Source: Pukyongia sp. (GTDB lineage Bacteria > Bacteroidota > Bacteroidia > Flavobacteriales > Flavobacteriaceae). From it: DNA of 64,000 nt. Position numbers and translations under genes: made by a program. The notes under the pieces are model-generated. The model was not told the DNA's origin, did no database searches, and saw only the letters and a list, made by a program, of their open reading frames with translations. The stretch covers positions 248,001-312,000 of the forward strand of contig JASBSY010000014.1 in NCBI GenBank assembly GCA_030148705.1, read 5' to 3'. The stretch's first letter is position 1. The number at the start of each line of letters is the position of its first letter. Of the stretch, positions 45,542 to 54,820 are shown in pieces.

Positions 45542-47413
45542 TTATCGGCCCATATAGACCAATAAAACCGAAATATCGTTCGGAGAAACCCCGCTAATAC
45601 GACTAGCCTGGGAAACCGTTGCAGGTTGAATGGCCTTGAGTTTTTCCCGCGCTTCAAACGATAAAGACTTAAGCTTGGAGTAATCGAAACTCTCGGGAAT
45701 CTTAATTCCCTCCAGTCTGTTCAGTTTATCGGCATTGTTTTTCTCTTTTTCAATATACCCCGAATATTTTACCTGAATTTCGGCCTGCTGCAGCACTTCG
45801 GTGTCCAGTGAATTCGCGTCGATGAATTGTTCTACCGCGTCGATCTTCCTCATATCCTCCATGGTAATTTCAGGCCTGGAAAACATTTTAAACATCTTAT
45901 CGCTTTGATGTACAGGGGAAGAATCTTTTGCCAATAGAATTTCATTTGCGAGCTCGGGCTCCACACTGGTTTCCTTAAAGAATCGAACAAAAGCCTCCGA
46001 TTTATTCTTCTTATCTTCCATCTTCTGCATCCTTTCATCTGAAGCCAGTCCAATAGCATGCGATTTGGGAGTTAAGCGGAAGTCTGCGTTGTCCTGTCGC
46101 AATAAAGTCCTGTATTCGGCCCTGGATGTAAACATTCGATATGGTTCTTCCGTTCCTTTGGTAATAAGATCATCTATCAAAACCCCAATATACGCTTCGC
46201 TTCGGCTTAAAATAAATGCCTCTTTTTCCTTTACACGCAAATGGGCATTTATACCGGCCATAAGTCCCTGTGAAGCTGCTTCTTCATATCCGGTCGTCCC
46301 GTTAATCTGTCCGGCAAAGAACAGTCCTTCCACCAATTTGGTCTCCAGGGAATGCTTTAACTGAGTAGGTGGAAAATAATCGTACTCTATTGCATAGCCG
46401 GGTCTGAAGAACTTGACATTCTCAAAGCCGTCACATTCTTTTAGAGCTCTGAACTGCACGTCCTCCGGCAGGGAAGTAGAAAATCCGTTCACGTAATACT
46501 CTACGGTATTCCATCCTTCGGGTTCGACAAAAAGTTGATGCCTGTCCTTATCTGCAAATCGATTTATCTTATCCTCAATTGACGGACAATATCTGGGTCC
46601 CACACTCTGAATTGCTCCATTAAACATGGGCGACCTGTCAAAACCTTCACGCAATAAATCGTGAACTTTTTCACTGGTGTACGACATATAACAAGGCATT
46701 TGTTTACTCAAGGGTTGTGTGCTGTCCAGAAAGGAGAATTTCTGCGGATCTTCATCCCCGGGCTGGATTGTCATTTTAGAAAAATCCAGCGACCGTCCAT
46801 CCACTCTCGGCGGTGTTCCGGTCTTCATCCTCCCGGAATCAAATCCCATATCAACCAGGTCTTTAGTAATTCCCGTTGCCGCCTTCTCGCCGGCCCGGCC
46901 GCCACCAAACTGCTTCTCACCAATATGGATTAAGCCGTTGAGAAAGGTTCCGTTGGTTAACACCACAGTCTTAGCTCGTATCTCAAGCCCTAAAGAAGTA
47001 CGGACTCCCTTTATTTTATTTCCGTCTACGATTAATCCGGCAACCATCTCCTGGTAAAAATCAAGGTTTGGGGTTCGCTCCAACATCAATCTCCAGGTTT
47101 CAGAAAATCGCATGCGATCACTCTGAACCCGCGGACTCCACATTGCTGGTCCCTTCGACTTATTTAGCATTTTAAACTGAATAGCCGTCTTATCTGAAAT
47201 TATACCACTATAACCCCCAAGGGCATCGATTTCACGAACAATCTGCCCCTTAGCAATACCGCCCATGGCTGGATTGCAGGACATCTGTCCGATATTCTGA
47301 AGGTTCATTGTAACCAACAAAGTGCGAGATCCCATATTCGCAGCGGCGGCGGCGGCCTCCGAACCGGCATGTCCGGCCCCGACAACTATAACATCATATT
47401 CCTTTTCAAACAT
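45542..47413 (-). CDS. mnmG: tRNA uridine-5-carboxymethylaminomethyl modification enzyme MnmG (GidA)
   Basis: With MnmE, this FAD protein modifies the wobble uridine of several tRNAs. The ~623-aa sequence has YDVIVVGAGHAGSEAAAAAA (FAD, ~5-25), SCNPAMGGIAKGQIVREIDALGG and GTFLNGLIHIGEKQFGGGRAGE. It also has TGTPPRVDGRSLDFSKM and FAGQINGTTGYEEAASQGLMAGINA. The track start is GTG 47419; ATG 47413 (MFEKEYDV) is the standard start. It is flanked on both sides by parS-like sites, matching the classic origin-proximal location of gidA. Confidence 0.98.
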   Translation of the reverse strand: MFEKEYDVIVVGAGHAGSEAAAAAANMGSRTLLVTMNLQNIGQMSCNPAMGGIAKGQIVREIDALGGYSGIISDKTAIQFKMLNKSKGPAMWSPRVQSDRMRFSETWRLMLERTPNLDFYQEMVAGLIVDGNKIKGVRTSLGLEIRAKTVVLTNGTFLNGLIHIGEKQFGGGRAGEKAATGITKDLVDMGFDSGRMKTGTPPRVDGRSLDFSKMTIQPGDEDPQKFSFLDSTQPLSKQMPCYMSYTSEKVHDLLREGFDRSPMFNGAIQSVGPRYCPSIEDKINRFADKDRHQLFVEPEGWNTVEYYVNGFSTSLPEDVQFRALKECDGFENVKFFRPGYAIEYDYFPPTQLKHSLETKLVEGLFFAGQINGTTGYEEAASQGLMAGINAHLRVKEKEAFILSRSEAYIGVLIDDLITKGTEEPYRMFTSRAEYRTLLRQDNADFRLTPKSHAIGLASDERMQKMEDKKNKSEAFVRFFKETSVEPELANEILLAKDSSPVHQSDKMFKMFSRPEITMEDMRKIDAVEQFIDANSLDTEVLQQAEIQVKYSGYIEKEKNNADKLNRLEGIKIPESFDYSKLKSLSFEAREKLKAIQPATVSQASRISGVSPNDISVLLVYMGR

Positions 47414-47422
47414 AATCACAAT

Positions 47423-47438
47423 TGTTCCACGTGGAACA
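47423..47438. other. parS: parS-like ParB binding site (2)
   Basis: TGTTCCACGTGGAACA is a perfect 16-base palindrome with the CACGTG core and GTTCCACGTGGAAC sequence used as parS in pseudomonads and other bacteria. It lies in the mnmG leader, between the -7 box and the ATG. Confidence 0.9.
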
Positions 47439-47460
47439 CAGTATAATTTAAATTAGTCGG

Positions 47461-47468
47461 CAAAGATA
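47461..47468 (-). promoter_or_regulatory. -7 box (TATCTTTG) for mnmG
   Basis: This is an exact TAnnTTTG match on the minus strand, 47 bases before the mnmG ATG. The predicted leader contains the parS-like palindrome, so ParB binding could affect transcription of mnmG. Confidence 0.45.
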
Positions 47469-47523
47469 CGTAAATAACTCTTAATCAGGAAGTTAAACCT
47501 ATAATAATCTGAATATCAGGGGT

Positions 47524-47940
47524 CTACAAAAAGGAGCGCAATTGTAGCGCAGCATCCTCTGCCTTGCGCATCGCTTGTTTTGAGGTTTCAGATTTATCCC
47601 CATACCCGCAACAGTGAAGTATGCCATGGATGATCACCCTGTGCAATTCATCTTCAAACGAGGAGGAAAAACGCTCCCGGTTTTCGGCCACCCTGTCTGT
47701 AGATATATATATTTCAGCATGCACCTCCTTGTTCAAAGAATAGTCGAAGGTAATTATATCGGTATAGGTGTCATGGCTTAGATACTGTTTATTCAGTTCC
47801 AGTAAATACTGATCGCTGCAAAACACAAAACTAATATCTCCTGTCTCATATCCCTCCTTTGCGATAATTGCCTCGACCCAGGTCCTTATTTCGTTCTCAA
47901 GAGTTATACTAAAATCATTTTCAGAAAAGAACTCAATCAT
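47524..47940 (-). CDS. ybeY: Endoribonuclease YbeY (rRNA maturation)
   Basis: YbeY is a single-strand endoribonuclease needed for 16S rRNA 3' processing and ribosome quality control. The 138-aa protein has the family core DIITFDYSL (~61), GEIYIS-like AEIYISTDRV (~75) and the metal motif HGILHCCGYGDKS (105-117). The usual third histidine (HxxxHxxxxxH) is Asp115 here, a change I recall as common in Bacteroidota homologues. Its ATG overlaps the DUF4175 stop by 8 bases. Confidence 0.94.
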   Translation of the reverse strand: MIEFFSENDFSITLENEIRTWVEAIIAKEGYETGDISFVFCSDQYLLELNKQYLSHDTYTDIITFDYSLNKEVHAEIYISTDRVAENRERFSSSFEDELHRVIIHGILHCCGYGDKSETSKQAMRKAEDAALQLRSFL

Positions 47941-50900
47941 CAGTACGCTTAAAATAAGATTGGACCTTTTGCTTGTATTCGGGCGACATGGGTAATGCCT
48001 CGCGGTTGAGAATCTCGGTGGAGTTAAAGTACTTCTTTACATCTTCCGGACTTAAGCGCAAATCGTTCGAATATATATTCCTGTTGGTTTGCGACTCCCT
48101 ACGGCTCTCCTGCCCCTGCTCGAAATCGGCCTCTTCCAGTTTAAGCAATTCATACTTCAGGTTTAGCATTTGCTCCAGGGTTCTCTCGTTAAAGCCTTTG
48201 TCGAGTAACTGTTGTTCCACCTGTTCCATCTTCCGAAGAATATCACCGCCATTACCCCGAAGACCTTCTTTGCTCAATTTATCCTGTAGCTGCTGTCTTA
48301 ATTGTTGCTGTTGTTTATAGATCTCGTATAACAGCCCGTTCATATCCTCGCTGTCACCCTGTCCGTTATTCTCTCCTTCTCCGTTGCCGCTGCCGCCATT
48401 TCCATCTCCGTCACCATCTCCATCTCCGGCTCCCTCTCCATTACCTTCACCTTTCTTGCCATTCCTTCCATTCTCTCCTTTCTCTCCATTGCCTTCTCCC
48501 CCTGACTCTCCTTCTGAGCCTTCGCCATTCTCACCTTCCTTGGTGCCCATGCCCTTTTGCATTTCTTCCGACAAACTTTCCTGCTTCTTAATAATATCGG
48601 GCAACTGAAATCCTTTTCCCTGACCGCTTCCCTGGCCCTGGCCCTGCCCTTGTCCCTGGCCGGCTCCCGAGCCCTGCATCATCATATTCTGCATATTATT
48701 AAGCATATCGCTTAGCATAATCGCCAGTTCATTCGCGCCGGTAACAGTGTATTGCTGGCTTGCCAATCCCTGCCTCATCTCATTTTCGGCCAGCCTTTCC
48801 AGTGCCTTGTCGAGATTGTACTGCACCTCGGTAATACTTTCATTTATCGGGGCGCTAATTAGGGGTTGGCGCAATGATAAGGCAAACAAGCTGTCGTCTA
48901 TATGTTGAAAGTTTTGCTTGAGGTCGTTCTGCACATTCAGCTTTCTTCCGAAAACCGGATTGCCGTAATCTATCACTTTAAAGTCTTCCATCAGGGATTC
49001 CTGTTCGAAGGAAAACACCACCAGGTTGTCAAGGATCTGTCGCAACATTTCCACGTCTTCATTCATGGCTTCCATGCCGCCGGACATCATGTTCATCATC
49101 ATTTGCTTCCCCATTTCCTTCATCTTTTTCCCCGCGTTCTTCTGGTTCTTCTTTGCATCCTGGGACTTTTGCTGCTGAAGGTTCTCAGTTGCTTTCTGCT
49201 GTTCCTTGTCCACTATTTTTTCGCCGGCCTCATCAGTGGGGATGTCCATTGGTTCTTTTAGTTTCTCATTCTCCTTTTCCAACTCATCCATTTCCTTTTT
49301 AAACTCTTCAAACTTTTCATTGAGCTTTTCCTGCGCTTCCTTAGTATTCTCCTCTTCCGGCTTATCCGCTAATTGTTCCTGTTCTTCTCCCAGTTTCTGG
49401 ATCTCTTCTGAAAGTTTCTCAGCCTTTTTGGTTACGTAATACCGCTTGGTGAGCTCCAGTAATTGTTCGAGGTTCTTCTCCTGATTCTTATTCTGCTTTG
49501 CGAGTTTTTCAAGCTTGTCTGTCAGTTCTTCTTTCTGAATTTTATCCTGTAGTTTCTCTAGCTCTTCCAGAAGGCGTTCGTTTTCCTTAAGCCGCTCCTC
49601 GTTCTCTTCGAGTCGCTTATCAAGCTGTTCCTTAAACGGGTCGTTTTCGCTGTTCTCCGGCTGGAATTTTTCAAGGTTTTCCTTCATTTCCTTCGAAAAA
49701 TTCTTCATCATATCCTCCTGCTGCTTCTGTCGCTTGATAAAATTCTCAAGCTTCTTCTTATCATTCCAGTTAAGCTCCTTTTTTTCCTTCTGAAGTTTAC
49801 TGAGTTCCTCCAGCGTCTTGTCCTGCTGTTTTAACTGATCCAGGGTCTTGCTTAAGTCCCTGATCGCATCTTCCTGGTTTTTAAGTTGTTCTTTTTCCAG
49901 CTCATCTCCCGTGAGTTTCCTGAAGGTGAAAGTCCTGGACTTACTCGACTTATATCGGTGTATTGCATCATTATCGAACACTTCGAAGTAATATTCATAG
50001 CTCATACCCTCCTCCAGTGGCAAGGAGCCGGGAAAGGTATAAACGAACTGGTCTACCGTATTCTTGTTTACCGGAATTGGGTTTGTCTGAGCCTCCGATT
50101 TTTCTCCTACGGGAAAATACACCAGTTGTAATTTGGTAAGCCCGTAATCGTCACTTATCCTCCCTAGAAAATACGTTGTCTGGACGTCGGTTGTGTCCTG
50201 TTTAGACTGAACGTCGATCTCCGGATACTCGTCCTTTATCACCCCCAGTGTAAAAGAAAGATTCTCGTAGTCCTTTAGGTTATCGTTCGATGTGGTTATG
50301 GCATAATCGAGTTTCCGAAAAATGCCCATATTAAACGAATAGTTCTTTTCCGAATTCGCGAACAGATACGAGCTGTCCCGAGTCCTCAGTGCCACCTCGG
50401 TGGTATTGTCGGCAAGCACATTCCAGGTTATCCGAGTCCCTTCCGGTACCGTCGCACTTCCGGTGCTTTTTAAAACCTCATCCCGTTTTCCGGTATATGA
50501 CGGATAGTCAAGGCGCATCTCGAATTCGCGCATAGCCGGGGTTTTCAGCACGTCGACACTATAGGCCTGCGATACTACCTTATTGGCTTTTAAACGGAAT
50601 TCAAAGTCTTCGAGGGGTTGTGTAAAGGTATATTCGAATAACCCGGGTGCCGATTGTTGTAAATAGTACGTTTCGTCCTTATACTCTATGCTTGCATTCT
50701 GCGGAAGAAATTTTCCCTCGGTTCGGACTCTTATTGTAAAAGGTTTGTTCTCTATCGCCTGAAGCGATTCGTTCATTACCACAAATGAAAAGGGAGCCGG
50801 AGGCTCATAAGCTGTTTGATAGTTTACAACCCTCTTATAGCTGCTGGAGAACAGGTCTTTTTCTCCAAGGACACTTATCAGCAGATAAATAAGCACCGGA

Positions 50901-51373
50901 ATGGCAGCGTATTTCAGGTATTTGGCATTCTTTCTGAAATTTACTGCTCTTTTAAAAGGGATTGGTTGTAGTTGAGAAGCCTTCTGATCGATGCTGGCCG
51001 CCAGGAGTTCGGATTCGCGTTGATTTCTATTCAGCTGAATGACATTGAGTAGCTTATCACTCACTTCAGGGAAGTGATTTCCAATAATACGGGAGGCTTC
51101 TTCGTGCGAAATTCCCTGCTGAAGATTAAAGAGTTTGAGTAGCGGAAAGGCAATAAAGCGAATAAACAACCCGGTTTCCACGGTGACGAAAGCCCAGAAT
51201 AAAACCGTCCTGCCACCAGGTTCCAGCCAGAGAAAGTATTCCACCAGGACCGTAATGATAAAGTACAGCAGGCCAATGGCAAAAAAAAGGATTGCTCCCT
51301 TTATCAGCTCATTGGTGTAATATCGTCTTACAAATTCCTCCAGTTTCTGGCGGATGATCTTGAATGTACTCAT
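47933..51373 (-). CDS. DUF4175 family large membrane-anchored protein
   Basis: This 1146-aa protein has two membrane segments near the N-terminus (LIKGAILFFAIGLLYFIITVLVEYF and a second at ~55-75) and a third around 150. A beta-rich periplasmic region (~180-480) follows, then a very long coiled-coil rich in K/E/Q/L (~485-760). A low-complexity Gly/Gln/Asn/Glu tract (~900-1010, GQGQGQGQGQGSGQG and GDGDGDGDGNGG) precedes a C-terminal helical part. It matches the DUF4175 family of Bacteroidota and alphaproteobacteria, function unknown. It is upstream of and overlaps ybeY. Confidence 0.88.
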   Translation of the reverse strand: MSTFKIIRQKLEEFVRRYYTNELIKGAILFFAIGLLYFIITVLVEYFLWLEPGGRTVLFWAFVTVETGLFIRFIAFPLLKLFNLQQGISHEEASRIIGNHFPEVSDKLLNVIQLNRNQRESELLAASIDQKASQLQPIPFKRAVNFRKNAKYLKYAAIPVLIYLLISVLGEKDLFSSSYKRVVNYQTAYEPPAPFSFVVMNESLQAIENKPFTIRVRTEGKFLPQNASIEYKDETYYLQQSAPGLFEYTFTQPLEDFEFRLKANKVVSQAYSVDVLKTPAMREFEMRLDYPSYTGKRDEVLKSTGSATVPEGTRITWNVLADNTTEVALRTRDSSYLFANSEKNYSFNMGIFRKLDYAITTSNDNLKDYENLSFTLGVIKDEYPEIDVQSKQDTTDVQTTYFLGRISDDYGLTKLQLVYFPVGEKSEAQTNPIPVNKNTVDQFVYTFPGSLPLEEGMSYEYYFEVFDNDAIHRYKSSKSRTFTFRKLTGDELEKEQLKNQEDAIRDLSKTLDQLKQQDKTLEELSKLQKEKKELNWNDKKKLENFIKRQKQQEDMMKNFSKEMKENLEKFQPENSENDPFKEQLDKRLEENEERLKENERLLEELEKLQDKIQKEELTDKLEKLAKQNKNQEKNLEQLLELTKRYYVTKKAEKLSEEIQKLGEEQEQLADKPEEENTKEAQEKLNEKFEEFKKEMDELEKENEKLKEPMDIPTDEAGEKIVDKEQQKATENLQQQKSQDAKKNQKNAGKKMKEMGKQMMMNMMSGGMEAMNEDVEMLRQILDNLVVFSFEQESLMEDFKVIDYGNPVFGRKLNVQNDLKQNFQHIDDSLFALSLRQPLISAPINESITEVQYNLDKALERLAENEMRQGLASQQYTVTGANELAIMLSDMLNNMQNMMMQGSGAGQGQGQGQGQGSGQGKGFQLPDIIKKQESLSEEMQKGMGTKEGENGEGSEGESGGEGNGEKGENGRNGKKGEGNGEGAGDGDGDGDGNGGSGNGEGENNGQGDSEDMNGLLYEIYKQQQQLRQQLQDKLSKEGLRGNGGDILRKMEQVEQQLLDKGFNERTLEQMLNLKYELLKLEEADFEQGQESRRESQTNRNIYSNDLRLSPEDVKKYFNSTEILNREALPMSPEYKQKVQSYFKRTDD

Positions 51374-51504
51374 TACAAGGTTTTAGCTGTTACTCAAACT
51401 TCTAAAATACAATTTTATTTCGTTAACCAATTATCAAAAACCACTCCAAAACAAGCGAAACAGCAGCCATTGATCATTTCCTGTTAATTCTCTGTCTTAA
51501 TTAG

Positions 51505-51512
51505 TACCTTTG
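51505..51512 (+). promoter_or_regulatory. -7 box (TACCTTTG) for gltX
   Basis: This is an exact TAnnTTTG match on the plus strand, 23 bases before the gltX ATG. No TTG lies within 17-23 bases upstream. Confidence 0.45.
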
Positions 51513-51535
51513 CAGCCTTATTAAAACTCCATTTT

Positions 51536-53047
51536 ATGCCCACCAAGGTACGCGTACGATTTGCTCCAAGCCCTACCGGCCCACTCCATATAGGAGGGGT
51601 TAGAACGGCGCTGTTTAATTATCTCTTTGCCAAAAAACACCGGGGTGATTTTGTGCTTCGCATTGAAGATACCGACCGAACCCGTTACGTTGAAGGCGCT
51701 GAGAACTATATCGTCGAAGCCATGCAGTGGCTGAGCATTCCATTCGATGAGGGACCCCATATTGGAGGTGAATACGGGCCATATAGGCAGAGCGAGCGAA
51801 AAGGGATTTACGAAAAATACGCCTTACAACTAATAGAATCCGGGCACGCATATTACGCCTTCGATTCAGCGAACGAGTTAACCCAGCTACGAACAGAATA
51901 CGAAGCCCGGGGTGAGACCTTTATCTACAACTTTAGCAATAGAGATCGGTTAAACAATTCGCTCTCCATGGAGCAGGAAGAATTGCGAAACAGGTTGAAT
52001 TCAGGGCAGGACTTCGTTATTAGGTTCAAATCGCCTCAGAACCGAATTTTGAACCTTCGTGATCTTATAAGGGGGAACATACAGATAGACAGCAACACTC
52101 TGGACGATAAGGTGCTTTTTAAAAGCGACGGCATGCCAACCTATCATTTAGCTAATATCGTGGACGATCACCTTATGGAAATATCGCATGTTATTCGAGG
52201 TGAGGAGTGGCTGCCTTCCCTGGCACTCCACTATTTGCTTTATGATGCCTTCGGCTGGAATACCCCGGAATTCGCTCACCTCCCGTTAATTATGAAGCCT
52301 GTCGGGCAAGGTAAACTGAGTAAACGCGATGGTGATAAAATGGGGTTTCCGGTCTTCCCTCTTGAGTGGGAAACCGAAGAAGGTGAAGTATTCTCCGGCT
52401 ATCGCGAAGATGGATACTTGCCCGAAGCTGTTGTTAACATGCTGGCTCTGTTGGGCTGGAACCCCGGTACCGAACAGGAGTTGTTCAGTTTAACAGAACT
52501 GGTAAATGCCTTTCAACTGGAGCGAGTCAATAAAGGAGGTGCGAAATTCGACCCGGATAAAACGAAATGGTTCCAGCACCATTATTTTCAGCAGTTAAGC
52601 AATGAGTTCATTGCTGAAAAATTTTCGCCAACCCTTCAGAAGAAAAACCTGGAAAAACCCGTAAATCTCGCAGCTATCGTAGGAGCAATAAAAGAGCGCG
52701 CAACCTTTGTCGAGGATATATGGGAACAGGGAAGTTTCTTCTTCGAAGCGCCCGCTACTTACGACGAGAAAGCTGCGGCAAAGGCATTTAAGCAGGATAC
52801 GCCCCACCTACTCCAAAAAACCTGTGAGATTATTTCAGGACTAGACACCTTTACAGCCGGGCATATTTCGGAAGAGGTAAAGGGGTGGATTGGCAGCGAA
52901 GGCATAGGTTTTGGAAAAGTCATGATGCCGTTGCGATTAGCTTTGGTAGGTGAAATGAAGGGCCCAGATGTGTTCGAGATCATGGCGCTGCTAGGAAAAC
53001 AGTCTTCACTTGAGCGGATAGAGCGGGCTATAAACGCAATGTCTTAG
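51536..53047 (+). CDS. gltX: Glutamyl-tRNA synthetase
   Basis: This class I aminoacyl-tRNA synthetase is 503 aa. It has RFAPSPTGPLHIGGVRTALFNYLFA (HIGH motif, ~8-32), the VLRIEDTDRTRYV segment and the KMSKS-type loop KLSKRDGDKMGFPVFPL (~260). The C-terminal helical anticodon-binding region is present. A separate glnS is found at 58775, so this enzyme probably charges only tRNA-Glu. Its stop shares bases with the convergent barrel-protein gene. Confidence 0.98.
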   Translation: MPTKVRVRFAPSPTGPLHIGGVRTALFNYLFAKKHRGDFVLRIEDTDRTRYVEGAENYIVEAMQWLSIPFDEGPHIGGEYGPYRQSERKGIYEKYALQLIESGHAYYAFDSANELTQLRTEYEARGETFIYNFSNRDRLNNSLSMEQEELRNRLNSGQDFVIRFKSPQNRILNLRDLIRGNIQIDSNTLDDKVLFKSDGMPTYHLANIVDDHLMEISHVIRGEEWLPSLALHYLLYDAFGWNTPEFAHLPLIMKPVGQGKLSKRDGDKMGFPVFPLEWETEEGEVFSGYREDGYLPEAVVNMLALLGWNPGTEQELFSLTELVNAFQLERVNKGGAKFDPDKTKWFQHHYFQQLSNEFIAEKFSPTLQKKNLEKPVNLAAIVGAIKERATFVEDIWEQGSFFFEAPATYDEKAAAKAFKQDTPHLLQKTCEIISGLDTFTAGHISEEVKGWIGSEGIGFGKVMMPLRLALVGEMKGPDVFEIMALLGKQSSLERIERAINAMS

Positions 53048-53715
53048 AAATAAACTACTGCAGCAAATACGATTGTACTGCTCTTGCCTTCAAAATCTGA
53101 GTTTTCAAGATCCAGGTCATTGAGGTTTTTTAGCATATTGGTTAGTCCGAATTGATACTGGGCCATTAACCGGAAGTTTTCAAGACCTGCGGTGATTCCC
53201 CCCATTAATCTCGCATTTACTTTTGAAATATCCTCGAGATCATCTGCTTTGAGTGTGTTGTAGCCCTCGATAATGTGATTTTTGTATGCGTTCTTATCGA
53301 GCTTCATACGCCCATTGATGTTCAGGATAGGCCCAAACTCAACGCTCAGGTGGTGTCGCACTATGTTGAAACTTCCCAGAAAATTAAGTTGTACGGCCTG
53401 TATGCTGTATTCGATAAACTCTTGTTGTACTCCACTGCCATGAGGGCTAACACCTCTTCCCGAGATCCCGATGTTGCTGTTATAAAAACTCAGGCCGTAA
53501 ATCAGGTCGAACCGGTTAAAAAACGAGCCCCGTGTGGTAAAACCGGCCATTAGTCCGTTGCCTTGTTCGGTAACTAAATCCGTAGTATTTATATCGAAGA
53601 GAGAAAATCCCCCGTTAATTCCCAGTCTGTTGTATTCCTGATAGTTTCTTTGCGCTTGTATTTGTGTGATAAAAAATAAGGTGAGAGTAACAAATGCGAG
53701 GTTCTTCAGACTCAT
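53044..53715 (-). CDS. Outer-membrane beta-barrel protein (PorT-like size and pattern)
   Basis: This 223-aa protein has a signal peptide (MSLKNLAFVTLTLFFITQIQAQ) and alternating beta-strand patterns (GINGGFSLFDI, FDLIYGLSFYNSNIGISG, AVQLNFLGSFNI, HLSVEFGPILNI, NARLMGGITAGLENFRLMAQYQFGLTNML). It ends in an aromatic C-terminus (FAAVVYF), as expected of an 8-10 strand barrel inserted by BamA. It resembles the PorT/OmpW-type barrels of Bacteroidota, but I cannot assign it to PorT of type IX secretion with confidence. Confidence 0.8.
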   Translation of the reverse strand: MSLKNLAFVTLTLFFITQIQAQRNYQEYNRLGINGGFSLFDINTTDLVTEQGNGLMAGFTTRGSFFNRFDLIYGLSFYNSNIGISGRGVSPHGSGVQQEFIEYSIQAVQLNFLGSFNIVRHHLSVEFGPILNINGRMKLDKNAYKNHIIEGYNTLKADDLEDISKVNARLMGGITAGLENFRLMAQYQFGLTNMLKNLNDLDLENSDFEGKSSTIVFAAVVYF

Positions 53716-53729
53716 AAATTGGATTTAAA

Positions 53730-53756
53730 TTGGCCGTAAAAGTATGGCTAAATTTG
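53730..53756 (+). promoter_or_regulatory. Promoter of the SPFH protein gene
   Basis: TTG (53730-53732), a 16-base spacer and TAAATTTG (53749-53756) lie 39 bases before the ATG at 53796. The spacer is one base below the usual range. Confidence 0.45.
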
Positions 53757-53795
53757 TATCTTCAACAAAGTTTCTAATTTAAATTTCGACACACT

Positions 53796-54791
53796 ATGGG
53801 CGCCTTTTCTCTTTTCCTGATTCCAATAGGGATTATACTCTTTTTTATTCTGCTTTCTTCCTTCTTCACGGTGAAGCAGCAAACTGCGGCAATAGTGGAG
53901 AATTTTGGAAAATTCAGCAGCATCAGAAATTCCGGTTTACAATTTAAAATCCCTATCGTGCAGCGTATTGCCGGCAGGATTAACCTTAAGATTCAGCAAT
54001 TGGATGTATTGGTTGAAACAAAGACCAAAGATGACGTGTTTGTTCGACTGAAGATCTCGGTTCAGTTCCAGGTGATTTACACCAAGGTTTACGATGCCTT
54101 CTATAAGTTGCAGAACCCCCACGACCAGATAACATCCTATGTGTTCGATGTGGTCCGTGCCGAAGTGCCCAAGATGAAACTGGACGACGTATTCGAGCGT
54201 AAGGACGATATTGCCATCGCGGTTAAGCAGGAGCTCAACGAGGCGATGATCAATTATGGTTACGACATTATAAAAACCCTGGTAACAGATATCGATCCCG
54301 ATGTACAGGTAAAAGCAGCGATGAACCGAATTAACGCCGCTGAGCGTGAGAAGGTTGCAGCCGAGTATGAAGCGGAAGCTGAACGTATAAAGATTGTAGC
54401 AAAGGCCCGTGCGGAAGCCGAAAGTAAACGGTTACAGGGACAGGGTATTGCCGATCAGCGACGGGAAATTGCGAGGGGCCTTGAAGAAAGTGTAGACGTG
54501 CTCAACAATGTTGGTATCAACTCCCAGGAAGCGTCAGCACTTATCGTGGTCACCCAGCATTACGATACCTTGCAATCCATAGGTGAAGAAACAAATACCA
54601 ACCTCATCCTCTTGCCGAATTCACCACAGGCGGGCAGCAATATGCTTAATGATATGATTGCCTCTTTTGTTGCAAGTAATCAAATTGGCGAACAAATGAA
54701 AAAACAAAATGAGGCCAAAGGACTAACGGGATCATCAAAGCCTAAACGCAATCGCCCCGGGAAGCAGAGCCCTGAAACAGGTTACGAATAA
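53796..54791 (+). CDS. SPFH/band 7 domain protein (stomatin/QmcA-like)
   Basis: This 331-aa membrane protein has an N-terminal helix (FSLFLIPIGIILFFILLSSFFTV, ~4-26). An SPFH domain follows (VKQQTAAIVENFGKFSSIRNSGLQFKIPIVQRI, ~27-60; IKTLVTDIDPDVQVKAAMNRINAAEREK, ~160-190). A charged helical region (AEYEAEAERIKIVAKARAEAESKR) drives oligomer formation. Such proteins make ring- or cage-like microdomain scaffolds, often with proteases such as FtsH. No NfeD partner gene is adjacent. The C-terminal tail is basic and disordered. Confidence 0.93.
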   Translation: MGAFSLFLIPIGIILFFILLSSFFTVKQQTAAIVENFGKFSSIRNSGLQFKIPIVQRIAGRINLKIQQLDVLVETKTKDDVFVRLKISVQFQVIYTKVYDAFYKLQNPHDQITSYVFDVVRAEVPKMKLDDVFERKDDIAIAVKQELNEAMINYGYDIIKTLVTDIDPDVQVKAAMNRINAAEREKVAAEYEAEAERIKIVAKARAEAESKRLQGQGIADQRREIARGLEESVDVLNNVGINSQEASALIVVTQHYDTLQSIGEETNTNLILLPNSPQAGSNMLNDMIASFVASNQIGEQMKKQNEAKGLTGSSKPKRNRPGKQSPETGYE

Positions 54792-54820
54792 GGGGGGGTT
54801 ATTAAACCTGGCCGGGGGCA

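Noticed and set aside
48384-48608. Plus-strand ORF rich in Pro-Ser repeats
   Set aside because: It is the antisense reading of the Gly/Glu/Asn low-complexity tract of the DUF4175 gene.
48330-48680. Possible tandem repeat or CRISPR-like array
   Set aside because: The repetition comes from simple codon repeats encoding GQ, GDG and GEN in one open frame; there are no unique spacers between fixed repeats.
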